Of a DNA stretch of 64,000 nucleotides, positions 27,880-37,262 are shown piece after piece (position 1 is the stretch's first letter; every line of letters starts with the position of its first letter). The translations under genes and the position numbers were made by a program. Below the pieces are notes generated by a model, which was given only the letters and a program-made list of their open reading frames with translations, was not told the origin of the DNA and searched no databases. The DNA comes from Pseudoalteromonas sp. A601 (GTDB lineage: Bacteria; Pseudomonadota; Gammaproteobacteria; Enterobacterales; Alteromonadaceae). The stretch lies in contig NZ_MXQF01000003.1 of the NCBI RefSeq assembly GCF_002165575.1, positions 62,001 to 126,000 on the forward strand, given 5' to 3'.

Positions 27880-29930
27880 GTGTGCTGGAAGCATTTAAAG
27901 TTGATGGGAGCTATGTTCCTGAGTTATTACCCGACGATCCAGAGCTACTGTCTATCAAGGGAGATGCGTTTGTCATATCTCGTGGTAGAGATGGCTCAGT
28001 AAAGAGCACATATGGAAGTAAAAGTTGGGACTTATCCACCTTAAATCCTTCAGGCGAAAGAGCTATATTTAGGTTCACTAGCTGGCTGGACGACAATGCA
28101 AATACGAATGACCTGACAACTCAAATAACAGGGCAAATGAAACAAATAATGTTTGCTCGTTTATTTTGCTATACAAAGACAAAGCGTGTCCCTAATAGTT
28201 TCAAAATGGCACCCTTAAATCTTTTGGCAAAACTGGCACATAGCAAAAGAACAACGATATTTAATCTCTTGATAGAAGATAAATATCATTCGTTAATAGT
28301 CAATAATTATAGTAACGCAGCAAAAGATACTCAGCGGCATCTATTGCGATTGATAGATGAAATAGCTGTTTTCACAAGTGAAAACAAGCTCAATGATCTT
28401 CACCAAACACGCGCAACTCCGATATTCGAGCTTCTTCATGCCTTGGCTTCAGTTGAAGTAAGTATAGAAGATATCGACTATGAACTTAGCCAAACACCTA
28501 TTATCCCATCCAGAATCTATGCTGAGTTTATAAGCTCATTGAGTGGTGAGCTTGATGAAGCAAAAAAAATTGCCTCGAAGATTGTTCGTCTATATGAAGC
28601 GAGATATTCATTTGAACATTCGAAAGGCTATGAGGCTTTTGGAAGGCCGCATTCAAAAGTAAAGGGAATCAAAGGTGCTACTCTGTGGAGCGAAGAAATA
28701 AAAAAATTTGGACTACAGAGAAATTTTAATCGATTAGGTATAGATAATTGGAAAAGCTTACGGCTGTACTTATTAAGAAAAGCTTGGGTATGTAGGTATT
28801 GGATCATGCTTTTTACAGGAATGCGGCGTGGTGAAATGTTAAAGCTCCCGTTCAACTGTTTACAAACAGCAATTACTAAGTCAGGTAAAACAGTAACAAT
28901 TAAAGGGTATACGCATAAAACGTTAGGGACAGGTCAGCTAATACCTGCCGAATGGATAAGCGGGCCTATTATTGAGAAAGCGATCATCGTTGCGAAGGCT
29001 ATTGCCCAAGTAAACGGCTTCATAAATAGTTTTGACATGTCCGAGAAAAATATCGGTATGTACCCACTTTTTCCAGCTTTTACGATCACTAAGCACAACA
29101 ATGATTCTAGCACTTGGACGTATCCTAGCGCCCCTCTTCAAACTTGGACTAAACATCCTTACCATAAATCTATTGATGGCATAGTCGTTACGCAGGAAGA
29201 TATTGAAGAGCTTAATAAATTTATGGCGTTTCGTGACTGGGAAGGAAGTGACTCTATTAAGCTAGGTGAGCACTGGCCTATTGCTCCACACCAATGCAGA
29301 CGCTCGTTAGCTGTCTATGCCGCAAGATCTAAAGATGTATCATTAGGTGTTCTAAAGCATCAATTTAAGCACCTAACAAAAGAAATGACTCTGTATTACC
29401 AAAACCGTTCAGCATGGGCGGTTAATATTATCAACTCAGAAGATGAGGGGCTAGAGGATGTTGCTGGACTAATTAGAACAATTGAACTGGAACGGAAACT
29501 ATCTGAGTTTTTATTGTTTGAGAAGGAGGTGATGAACAGTTCAGACCGCCTTTGGGGAGGGGAAGGAAACAGAATAGATTCAGCAAAGCAGAGGGGTATA
29601 CCGCTAGTTATAGTTGAAGATAGGGAGTCTACCTTAGAGCGGTTTAAGCAAGGTCAGATGACATACAAAGAAGGGCCTTTAGGCGGATGCACTAATCCTG
29701 AACCTTGTGACAAAATTAGTTTAACCGTCATCGACAGTTGCGTTCCTTGCACTTGGGCTATAAACAACTCAGAAACCATTAACAAACTAGTTTCTGCTCT
29801 TAACCGTTTGCAACGACAACTATCACTATTTCCAAAGGGAAGTTTGTTTTTCAAGCAATTGAAAGATGAGGAGAAAAAGCTCATGAAAACGATTGACACC
29901 TATAGCGAGGCCATTAAGTATGACAAGTAA
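27876..29930 (+). CDS. Tyrosine recombinase 3 of the island module (TnpB-like)
   Basis: 684 residues. Catalytic residues are visible: Arg317 (LFTGMRRGEML), His472 and Arg475 (APHQCRRSLAVYA), the KHQFKH box and Tyr507/Tyr508 (MTLYYQN). The C-terminal part has a Cys cluster (GGCTNPEPCDKISLTVIDSC followed by VPC) and then a predicted coiled coil (KLVSALNRLQRQL). The size and the Cys-rich tail match the large TnpB-type recombinases of the Tn554 group. Its ATG overlaps the previous stop (ATGA). Confidence 0.88.
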   Translation: MSVLEAFKVDGSYVPELLPDDPELLSIKGDAFVISRGRDGSVKSTYGSKSWDLSTLNPSGERAIFRFTSWLDDNANTNDLTTQITGQMKQIMFARLFCYTKTKRVPNSFKMAPLNLLAKLAHSKRTTIFNLLIEDKYHSLIVNNYSNAAKDTQRHLLRLIDEIAVFTSENKLNDLHQTRATPIFELLHALASVEVSIEDIDYELSQTPIIPSRIYAEFISSLSGELDEAKKIASKIVRLYEARYSFEHSKGYEAFGRPHSKVKGIKGATLWSEEIKKFGLQRNFNRLGIDNWKSLRLYLLRKAWVCRYWIMLFTGMRRGEMLKLPFNCLQTAITKSGKTVTIKGYTHKTLGTGQLIPAEWISGPIIEKAIIVAKAIAQVNGFINSFDMSEKNIGMYPLFPAFTITKHNNDSSTWTYPSAPLQTWTKHPYHKSIDGIVVTQEDIEELNKFMAFRDWEGSDSIKLGEHWPIAPHQCRRSLAVYAARSKDVSLGVLKHQFKHLTKEMTLYYQNRSAWAVNIINSEDEGLEDVAGLIRTIELERKLSEFLLFEKEVMNSSDRLWGGEGNRIDSAKQRGIPLVIVEDRESTLERFKQGQMTYKEGPLGGCTNPEPCDKISLTVIDSCVPCTWAINNSETINKLVSALNRLQRQLSLFPKGSLFFKQLKDEEKKLMKTIDTYSEAIKYDK

Positions 29931-30336
29931 AAGTAATGCTGAAGATATTTACAGAAAAGCTCTTGCCAAGCTGATTCGTAAAGGGGTGAAAATTAGCGCG
30001 GACGCTGTAGCAAGAGAAGTTGGAAATAAACCTTCTGCGATCAGAAGCGATCGTATGCCTGATTTAGTGAAAGCAATTAACGATGCAGCCGAGGAGCAGG
30101 CTAAATTATCAGCAATATCAGCCGAAGAACAAGAAAAAGCAAAGAAAGAAATTTACAAGGCTAATGCCGATGACTACAAAAAAAAGTACAGTAAAGCGCT
30201 AGAAAAAATTGTATCGTTAGAAAATCAGGTTTGGGAGTTGCTTTCAGAAATAGAACAGTTGAAAAGCCACGGTAAGATTCTTACCTTTAATAGAAAAAAT
30301 AACGTAAAGCTAAGTGACTTCAACGATGAAAGTTGA
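29920..30336 (+). CDS. TnpC-like small protein of the recombinase module
   Basis: 138 residues from the ATG at 29920 (MTSKSNAEDIYRKAL), preceded by GCGAGG and overlapping the third recombinase gene by 11 bases. The N-terminal 50 residues resemble a helix-turn-helix (LIRKGVKISADAVAREVGNKPSAIR) and the rest is a lysine/glutamate-rich coiled coil ending KSHGKILTFNRKN. The size, position and HTH-plus-coil plan fit Tn554 TnpC, which influences orientation and efficiency of transposition. Function here is inferred. Confidence 0.72.
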   Translation: MTSKSNAEDIYRKALAKLIRKGVKISADAVAREVGNKPSAIRSDRMPDLVKAINDAAEEQAKLSAISAEEQEKAKKEIYKANADDYKKKYSKALEKIVSLENQVWELLSEIEQLKSHGKILTFNRKNNVKLSDFNDES

Positions 30337-30357
30337 AATGTACTAGCTCAGGCTTGC

Positions 30358-30398
30358 TCTGACAGTTTACCAGTTTTTTAATATAGGCAACTGTCAGA
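30358..30398. repeat. Inverted repeat after the recombinase operon
   Basis: TCTGACAGTT and AACTGTCAGA are perfect 10-base complements 21 bases apart. No T tract follows. The same TGACA/TGTCA core recurs near both island ends. It may be a weak terminator or a recombinase accessory site. Confidence 0.6.
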
Positions 30399-30437
30399 TC
30401 TTGTCTGAACTAATACAGGTAATTACACTAGTGCAAT

Positions 30438-30724
30438 TCAAGGAGATCCATACATTAAATTCACTTGATCTTGTAAGTAATTAGCTATCATTTCTAGCTC
30501 ATCCAAACCACCTGCAAGCATTATTAATAAAGCACTCTTTTCATCGAACTGCTTATTCGGCTTATGAATCCAGTTATTCGACTGAGCGCCAATCGATAAC
30601 AATATCCTCAGCGATCTTTGAAGTAACTCAGAATATTATCTAACTCTCCACGCAAAACAGCTAGCATCAAAGGTGTCCAACCGTCATTGTCTTGTTTTTC
30701 AATATCGTTTGACTTGTTACTCAT
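30438..30724 (-). pseudogene. Ankyrin-repeat gene remnant with a frameshift
   Basis: From the ATG at 30724, which overlaps the stop of the metallopeptidase gene, the frame reads a canonical ankyrin repeat (DNDGWTPLMLAVLRGELDNI) and stops after 38 codons at 30608. In the next frame the reading continues as RSLRILLSIGAQSNNW ... KSALLIMLAGGLDELEMIANYL and stops at 30438. One indel near 30610 would rejoin about 95 residues. Translational coupling with the R-M-linked operon suggests it was once its last gene. Confidence 0.8.
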
Positions 30725-31544
30725 TCAAATACAACTCCGCCATGTCATCTAGCTTAGCCTTGACTTCTTTCCAATTTGGCATCACTTGCGTTAGCAAACG
30801 CCAGAAACGCTCGCTGTGATTGTGTTCTGCAATATGGCAAAGCTCATGTAGTATCACATAATCTATACACTCCTTAGGGGCTTTAATTAAGTGAGGGTTT
30901 AGCATCAAGTTACCTTTGCTTGAGCAGCTTCCCCATTGCTTTTTCATTGCCATTACACGAAAAGATGGAATGCCTTTTACCCAAGTGGCTTTTGGCAGTA
31001 GTTCTGCAAGCCGCTCGTGAAAAATGGCTTTTGCTTTATGTTGATACCATTTGTCGATAAGTGGTTTAATTTTAATCACCCGATCATCAATACTTTTACT
31101 AGCTTCATCCTTTATTGTGACGTTCAATTTGCCTCGGCTGAGCTTCACATTGGGCACTTTTTCAGTATCAACAATAACCTTGAGCACATAACGCTTTCCC
31201 AAATAAAATTGCGTTTCGCCACTCACATAACGCTTATGTGATACCGTATCTTTTTGCTTTGCGAAGTCATTAATGCTTTGCCATACCCACCTTGCACGCT
31301 TGTGCATGGCATCAACAATAGCATCTTCGCTCGCATCATAAGGTACAGTTGCAACAACACGTTGATCAGGGTGAACCTTAATAATGACCTTACGTGCTAC
31401 TTTTTTAGCGGTATCACTAGGCTTTGGTTTACGAATAACGTCATAGCAAATGGTGTCGTTACCATAAGTAAAAACACCGTGTTCTTTGGTTGTTGCGCTG
31501 CTTTTTTCAGAATGAATAGCAGCGGCTACCGTTTTTTGCGTCAC
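30717..31544 (-). CDS. YgjP-like M48-type metallopeptidase (DUF45)
   Basis: 275 residues. The zinc site is His233-Glu234-Leu-Cys-His237, followed by EHNHSERFW, and KKQWGSCSSKGNLMLNPHL upstream; both are the signature of the YgjP/DUF45 family. The first 20 residues are extra and polar. Family members often sit beside type I restriction genes, as here, five bases downstream of hsdR. The role in these loci is not established; proteolysis of HsdR is only a possibility. Confidence 0.9.
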   Translation of the reverse strand: MTQKTVAAAIHSEKSSATTKEHGVFTYGNDTICYDVIRKPKPSDTAKKVARKVIIKVHPDQRVVATVPYDASEDAIVDAMHKRARWVWQSINDFAKQKDTVSHKRYVSGETQFYLGKRYVLKVIVDTEKVPNVKLSRGKLNVTIKDEASKSIDDRVIKIKPLIDKWYQHKAKAIFHERLAELLPKATWVKGIPSFRVMAMKKQWGSCSSKGNLMLNPHLIKAPKECIDYVILHELCHIAEHNHSERFWRLLTQVMPNWKEVKAKLDDMAELYLNE

Positions 31545-31549
31545 TTACA

Positions 31550-34500
31550 TTAGCCTCTAGCTATGCCTAATCGGGTTATCTTTAACACTTCTTCAATCAG
31601 CTTTTGTGCGTTATCAAGGCCAAGCTCAGCAAACAGTATAGGTAATAACTTCATGTGAATAGCGTTTTCAATCTCCGCAGGGTTAATGGAATACTCAGCA
31701 ACCGCATCATTTACGACAGCGTCAATATCAAAAGCAAGCGCTACCAGCTTATCGTTATCCAGTGCCTTTTCAGTTAAAAGCTCACTATCGAATAAATGTT
31801 TGAACAGGCCAAAATAGGCTTGGGCATGTTTGTTTAACTTGCCTGCGTCATCCATAAAGTCATTGGGAACATCAGCCATTTTGCGGTCTTTCACTTCTTG
31901 CTCAAAATCAGCGAACAATATGTACTGCTTTACTGGTGCATCAAACATCGCTTTGGCATCTTCAATCGCCTTTTTAAGCATCTTAGAGAAATATTCTTGA
32001 GCATAAGGGTCATCTGCTAAGTCTTGCTCAATCATCTTGGTGATACGGCCAGTGATTTTATCTGTTTGGTTACGAGCCTCGTCATCACTCATATCCTGCG
32101 GCTTAACGTCTTTGCCCAAGTTACCCACTAAATATGCGCCATCTGGCTCTTTTACTTCAATACCCGCTATGTGTTTATCGAGTAAGCTACGTATATCTTC
32201 TGCGTATTCATCATAATTAATGGTTTCATCGGCATCTTCACGTACTTGCTTGCGCAAATCGACAAAGGCTTTTAGGTCACGTTTGTACAAGTCACGTTTG
32301 TTATCGAAAGACTTATCTTCAAAGTAGGTTGCTGATTGCAATGCTACTTTCATACAGTTTGAAAATGCAGTTAGAGCTGAGTAAAAGTCATCACGCTTTT
32401 TAAGGTTGGTATCGACAAGCTTGCCATCGACATCTTGCACTTTAGGCGCTAACGCTTGGCGAAGTGCTGGGCCATCTTGCTTGTTTTTAACCCCATCAAA
32501 TATCGCCCATAAATCGCTATGCAGCCCCGGAAGTTTTTTGTATTCCGTATCCATGCGATTATACAAACCTTTCAGATCGTCAATATCAAAACCGCCTTGG
32601 GTACGTTCTGCAAGGTCTTGATATTTCTCAATGGTGGTATCAAGCTCTTTTAAAATGCCTCGGTAATCAATTAAGTAACCAAACTGCTTTTTACTATGCA
32701 GACGGTTTACGCGGGCAATGGCTTGAATCAGGTTGTGCTCTTTTAGGGGTTTATCAATATACAGTACGGTGTTCTTTGGCTCGTCAAAGCCCGTTAGCAG
32801 TTTATCAACCACTATCATGATGTCAGGGCCGTCATCTCTGCCAAAGTCTTCAATAATGGCTTTGGTGTAGGCTTTTTCGTCCATTTTATCAACATTGGTT
32901 TTCCACCAATTTTGTACAATGTCTTTGCTTTCTTGATCAACTACATCGTGCCCCTCACGCGTGTCAGGAGCCGACATCGCCACAACCGATGTAACCGTGC
33001 CTATTTTATCCAATGCCTTCTTATAACGAATAGCAGAGGCTTTGGAGTCACAGGCTAACTGGCCCTTTAATCCTTGCTGTTTAAAGTTTTGGAAGTGGTC
33101 GGCAATATCGTATGCAATTAAATCAATTCTGCCTTCAGTTTGGTATATCTGACCTTTTTGAGAAAACTTCTTCTTCAGATCGGTTTTTTGTTTATCTGTA
33201 AGTTTACTGGTGCTGCGTTCAAACCAAGCGTCAATGGCTTTGTCGTTAATGTTCAGCTCTGGAATACGCTCTTCATACAGGAGCGGAGTCACGGTTTTAT
33301 CTTCAACCGCTTGCTGCATGGTGTAAGAGTGAATAATTTTACCGAATTTATTTTCAGTCTTATCGTCTTTTAACAGTGGTGTCCCCGTAAAGGCAATATA
33401 GGCTGCTTTAGGCAGCGTTTGCTGCATACGGATATTATTTTCACCATTCTGACTACGGTGGCCTTCATCCACTAATACAATAATGTTTGGGCTGTCGTTG
33501 TAGCATTCTTTGTACTTAATCGCTGAGCCAAACTTGTTAATGATCGAGAAGATAACTCGCTCATTACCTTTACCAATTTGTTCAGCTAAACGCTTACCAG
33601 TTGTTGCCATCGCATCTTTTTTATCTCGGTCAGTTAATACACCACCAGATGCAAAGGTTCGGCTTAGCTGATCTTCCAAGTCCACACGGTCTGTTACGAT
33701 GATCACTCGGCATTGCGCCAACTCTTCTAGCCAAATAAGTGCTTTGGATAAAAACACCATAGTAAATGACTTACCGCTGCCTGTGGTGTGCCAAATAACT
33801 CCACCTTCACGAGCACCTGAATCATCAAACGTATTAATGCGTTCAATAAGTGCTTTTATGCCAAATACCTGTTGATATCGAGCTACAATCTTGCCTGCTT
33901 TTTTATCAAACAAGGTAAACAGGCGAGTCATATCAAGCAGGCGCTCAGGGCGAAGCAAGCTAACAATAAGCCTATCTTGGTCGGTAACGGTTAAGTCTCC
34001 TGCTGCGACCAATGAAAGGTAGTCATTTTTCGCTTTGGCAGAACGATGATTAAACAGCCCATTTAATTGTTGATCGCTCAGTTTATGATTTTTTAGCCTG
34101 ACAAATTCCGCATCAGGTATTTGTTCTTCCTTCCACTTAGCCCAAAACTTTTCAGGGGTGCCGCATGTGGCATATAAGCCTTCATGCCCATTTACTGCTA
34201 GTAGCAATTGGCTATAGGCATACAAGTGAGGAATTTCAGCCTGACCTTGGTTTCGAATGTGCTGAGAAATCGCTTCAGCGTTGGTCGATTTACCTTCTTT
34301 ATTAGAATCAGGGCGCTTCGCCTCTATAACCACTAATGGCAATCCATTCACAAAACACACAATATCTGGAATTCGATTACCAGTACCTTCGGCATTCTGA
34401 ACCACTAATTCTTCGGTACAATGAAAGTGGTTGTTGTCGATGTTATGCCAATCAATCAGCTTTATAGTGGGGGAAGCTTTTTTACCGTCTATGAATTCAG

Positions 34501-34843
34501 TGACACTAATGCCGTACATCAACGCATTGTAGATTTTCTCGCTGGCTGCTTTTAACCCTAGGTTCATAGCAGGATTCAGCTCATGCATCACCTTATCAAT
34601 TGCTGCCTCTGATAATGTATGTTGCTTACCTGCAAACGAGAACGTTTGCTTTGCTAAGAAAGCACGCATTACAGGGAGTAAAATAACCTGATGAGTGCTT
34701 TTCTTTTCGTTTGCTAAAGTATTGCCACGTAGCGCTTCGCATTCACTTGGGGGAATGAAGGTGTAACCCAAGTTGGTTAACAATGTCAGTGCGGGTATTT
34801 TTGCGCTGAATTCTTCTTGGAAGTTGGGAGTTTGTTTATCCAT
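31550..34843 (-). CDS. hsdR: Type I restriction enzyme, R subunit
   Basis: 1097 residues. The N-terminal nuclease core shows Asp160 and Glu174-Ala-Lys176 (PDIVCFVNGLPLVVIEAK), then a SF2 translocase with TGSGKS at 354-359, VDEGHRSQ, FTGTP and QAIARVNRLHS (motif VI). A helical C-terminal region for MTase contact follows. It cleaves unmodified DNA after ATP-driven translocation, using HsdM and HsdS for recognition. It begins three bases after the DUF6161-like gene, so expression is coupled. Confidence 0.96.
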   Translation of the reverse strand: MDKQTPNFQEEFSAKIPALTLLTNLGYTFIPPSECEALRGNTLANEKKSTHQVILLPVMRAFLAKQTFSFAGKQHTLSEAAIDKVMHELNPAMNLGLKAASEKIYNALMYGISVTEFIDGKKASPTIKLIDWHNIDNNHFHCTEELVVQNAEGTGNRIPDIVCFVNGLPLVVIEAKRPDSNKEGKSTNAEAISQHIRNQGQAEIPHLYAYSQLLLAVNGHEGLYATCGTPEKFWAKWKEEQIPDAEFVRLKNHKLSDQQLNGLFNHRSAKAKNDYLSLVAAGDLTVTDQDRLIVSLLRPERLLDMTRLFTLFDKKAGKIVARYQQVFGIKALIERINTFDDSGAREGGVIWHTTGSGKSFTMVFLSKALIWLEELAQCRVIIVTDRVDLEDQLSRTFASGGVLTDRDKKDAMATTGKRLAEQIGKGNERVIFSIINKFGSAIKYKECYNDSPNIIVLVDEGHRSQNGENNIRMQQTLPKAAYIAFTGTPLLKDDKTENKFGKIIHSYTMQQAVEDKTVTPLLYEERIPELNINDKAIDAWFERSTSKLTDKQKTDLKKKFSQKGQIYQTEGRIDLIAYDIADHFQNFKQQGLKGQLACDSKASAIRYKKALDKIGTVTSVVAMSAPDTREGHDVVDQESKDIVQNWWKTNVDKMDEKAYTKAIIEDFGRDDGPDIMIVVDKLLTGFDEPKNTVLYIDKPLKEHNLIQAIARVNRLHSKKQFGYLIDYRGILKELDTTIEKYQDLAERTQGGFDIDDLKGLYNRMDTEYKKLPGLHSDLWAIFDGVKNKQDGPALRQALAPKVQDVDGKLVDTNLKKRDDFYSALTAFSNCMKVALQSATYFEDKSFDNKRDLYKRDLKAFVDLRKQVREDADETINYDEYAEDIRSLLDKHIAGIEVKEPDGAYLVGNLGKDVKPQDMSDDEARNQTDKITGRITKMIEQDLADDPYAQEYFSKMLKKAIEDAKAMFDAPVKQYILFADFEQEVKDRKMADVPNDFMDDAGKLNKHAQAYFGLFKHLFDSELLTEKALDNDKLVALAFDIDAVVNDAVAEYSINPAEIENAIHMKLLPILFAELGLDNAQKLIEEVLKITRLGIARG

Positions 34844-34846
34844 TCG

Positions 34847-36082
34847 CTACGACCGTCCTTTAGATAAGTTTTTTACAATTTCACCAACTCCGGGCATTGT
34901 TGGGCCATGCTCTTGCTGTAACAAACCAGTTTCAGTTCTACTAAATAGAGCTTGTAAAACAATATCTCTAGCATCTTTGTCTAATTCTGATTCATTGATT
35001 AGGGAGAGATATAAATAAGTGAGTTGTTCTCTTTCTTCTGCGTCACGCATTAAATGGAACGAGCTAAATGCTAGTCTGGAAAGCACTTTCATTAAATACG
35101 CAAAGGCAGCAGCAAATGAGCCAAAAAGAATAACGCCTTGAATTGTATTTAGCTTCACATCGGTCTCTTGACCTTGCAGCCAAGTAACAAAAAACTCTCG
35201 AAAATATACTAACCCCAATAAAGAAAGCGCTATGATACTTAGCGTCCACAATATGGCTTGTCTGCCATACTTACTTGCTGCATTTTTCCAGTATTCAGCG
35301 GGTTTTTTGAGTCTCAGTTTCTCTTCGTAAGTTTTTTCTAACTCCCCAATTGCAGAACTCCAATCGTGAAGCTTTTCATCGAATTGTTTGTTGTGGTGTT
35401 TTATCCGCCTTTCACCAAGGTATTTATTGGCTTTAAAAAGCCTGTTGAATTGAACTCTGGTATCCTCATCCCATTCGTTAATACCTTTCTTTAAATCATC
35501 GACCTCAGAAAATAACTCATTTTTGGCATCGGAAAATGAGTTACGTAAGTGCCCCAGTGATACTTTTTCACCATTCCTGCGCTTAGTTATTTCTGAAGCT
35601 TGATTAACAAATTCGTAGCCCAACATAGCACCATTAAAGCTATCGATATTGTTTTGATTAGTTTCAACCTGACGCTTTGTAACATATTTGAGGAAGGCGG
35701 CTGCTGTCTGTTCATTATGCTCAATAAAACAGTTTACAAAAGTCTCTGAAGTAGCATCGCCACTCCAAAGCCACCTGCTTGATAAATGTCGAATTGAGTT
35801 TTGGTTTAACTCAATCATTTTTTGTTGAAACGTTGCGTCATCCCATTTAGCTAGTTCATCTTGCCAACTGTCGATAGTGTTTACTAATGTTTTAAAATAA
35901 TTATGTGCGGACAATGTTGGGTCTGAAATATTTCGACTGTTTTTCGCATTTACAGCTTCATAATGTTCAGACCAGACTTGCAACTCTTTTTTTGCAAAGT
36001 TATGCAACGCTCTAAGGCTTTTAAAGTCTTGTCTAAACCCATTTATATCAGTTAGCTGAACGGATATTTCCTTGTCTTTCAT
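34847..36082 (-). CDS. DUF6161-like membrane protein inside the R-M operon
   Basis: 411 residues. The long N-terminal part is charged and largely helical, with a coiled coil (IGELEKTYEEKLRLKKPAEY, about residues 235-260). Two membrane segments follow (about 275-295 and 315-335), then AFSSFHLMRDAEEREQLTYLYLSL and IVLQALFSRTETGLL, the C-terminal signature that I associate with DUF6161. Both tails are probably cytoplasmic. It lies between hsdS and hsdR with 10- and 3-bp gaps, so it belongs to the operon. Function is unknown; it may tether or regulate the enzyme. Confidence 0.75.
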   Translation of the reverse strand: MKDKEISVQLTDINGFRQDFKSLRALHNFAKKELQVWSEHYEAVNAKNSRNISDPTLSAHNYFKTLVNTIDSWQDELAKWDDATFQQKMIELNQNSIRHLSSRWLWSGDATSETFVNCFIEHNEQTAAAFLKYVTKRQVETNQNNIDSFNGAMLGYEFVNQASEITKRRNGEKVSLGHLRNSFSDAKNELFSEVDDLKKGINEWDEDTRVQFNRLFKANKYLGERRIKHHNKQFDEKLHDWSSAIGELEKTYEEKLRLKKPAEYWKNAASKYGRQAILWTLSIIALSLLGLVYFREFFVTWLQGQETDVKLNTIQGVILFGSFAAAFAYLMKVLSRLAFSSFHLMRDAEEREQLTYLYLSLINESELDKDARDIVLQALFSRTETGLLQQEHGPTMPGVGEIVKNLSKGRS

Positions 36083-36092
36083 TTCAAGCTCC

Positions 36093-37262
36093 TTATACCG
36101 AGACTCTACGCTTGCCAGTTAACAGTTGCTGCATCAGCGCTTTTTTCTCTTGTTTTAGGTCAGCGAGTTGTTGTTCTAATAACTCGATTTCTTGGTCTGC
36201 ATTAACTAATACAGAGGCAATTTTTTGTTGTTCTTCATCACTTGGTCTAAAAACTGGACAATCCAACACCTCATCTTTGCGAAGATTTGTTTGTTTTACA
36301 CCATCGTCAAATTGTAAGTAATAGCTATTTCTGTTTAAGGTGTAATATAAAAAGATTGAGTTGATTGATTTTGGACGAAACCTAGCAACACGCTGATTTA
36401 CAGTGAATTTTTCAGAAGTATCCACGTACAAACATTTTGCAATAGCCTTTCCATTTGGCACATCACTCATGACCATTAAAACATCTCCCACATTAGCTAA
36501 GCAAAAGGCGGAGTCAGTAGTTTTTTTCACGAGTCCATCAGATGAAATATATTTAGAATTTACGACTAAGTATTTGCCATCTTCAACAATATGCTTTTCG
36601 TGACCTTTACCGTTATTAAATTCAACGACATCAGCCAACTTAACTTCTTCCCACTCCCCCTCAAACGGTTTACCTGAATCATCAAGTAGGCGCTTTTTGC
36701 CTGTGAGCAGTTGTTGCATGAGGGCTTTTTTCTGCTGCTTGCTGTTGTCGATTAGACGCTCGGTGGTGCTAATCGCTTTGTCCCAAGTGGATAGGATTTT
36801 GGCGATTTTGCGTTGTTCAGGAAGTGGAGGTAAGTGCATTGGGAATGACTTTAAAACGTCCATTTCAATCCCAGTTTGCCCTGATGTTCTTTGCGAATAA
36901 GATTCGATAATTTGAAGTAAATCATCCCTCTTTAAGAAGTAGTACATAAACTCCTGATCAACGCCTTTTTTAGGTGACGCTTTAATTAATGCAACATTAT
37001 AAGCCCCTTCAATCCCCCGAAGAATTTGAAAAATTGGTGGCCCATACCTACCAATCATCACGTCATCCTTTGAACAGAATTTCTTGGCTAAATGTTTCGG
37101 AACATAGGTGACAAATTTATCAGTCTTATAGTCTCTTATTTGTATAAGCCTTATGTATCCTTCAGAAGGCTCAAATTTAAATGTATCACGTGGAGGTTGT
37201 GAGCCTCCAGAAAATGAAATATTGTCATCTATGCTTTTGTTTAACCAACCATTAGGCACCAT
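36093..37262 (-). CDS. hsdS: Type I restriction-modification specificity subunit
   Basis: 389 residues with two target recognition domains, about 1-145 and 205-345, each followed by a conserved helical region. The helices carry the near-identical motifs KKALMQQLLTGKKRL (178-192) and KKALMQQLLTGKRRV near the C-terminus, and LPPLPEQRKIAKIL marks the first conserved region. The subunit sets the DNA target for modification and cleavage. It overlaps hsdM by 11 bases. The recognition sequence cannot be read from the protein alone. Confidence 0.95.
   Translation of the reverse strand: MVPNGWLNKSIDDNISFSGGSQPPRDTFKFEPSEGYIRLIQIRDYKTDKFVTYVPKHLAKKFCSKDDVMIGRYGPPIFQILRGIEGAYNVALIKASPKKGVDQEFMYYFLKRDDLLQIIESYSQRTSGQTGIEMDVLKSFPMHLPPLPEQRKIAKILSTWDKAISTTERLIDNSKQQKKALMQQLLTGKKRLLDDSGKPFEGEWEEVKLADVVEFNNGKGHEKHIVEDGKYLVVNSKYISSDGLVKKTTDSAFCLANVGDVLMVMSDVPNGKAIAKCLYVDTSEKFTVNQRVARFRPKSINSIFLYYTLNRNSYYLQFDDGVKQTNLRKDEVLDCPVFRPSDEEQQKIASVLVNADQEIELLEQQLADLKQEKKALMQQLLTGKRRVSV

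Noticed and set aside
31254..31553. 99-codon plus-strand ORF opposite the YgjP-like gene
   Set aside because: A shadow frame in a gene with an intact zinc motif; no support of its own.
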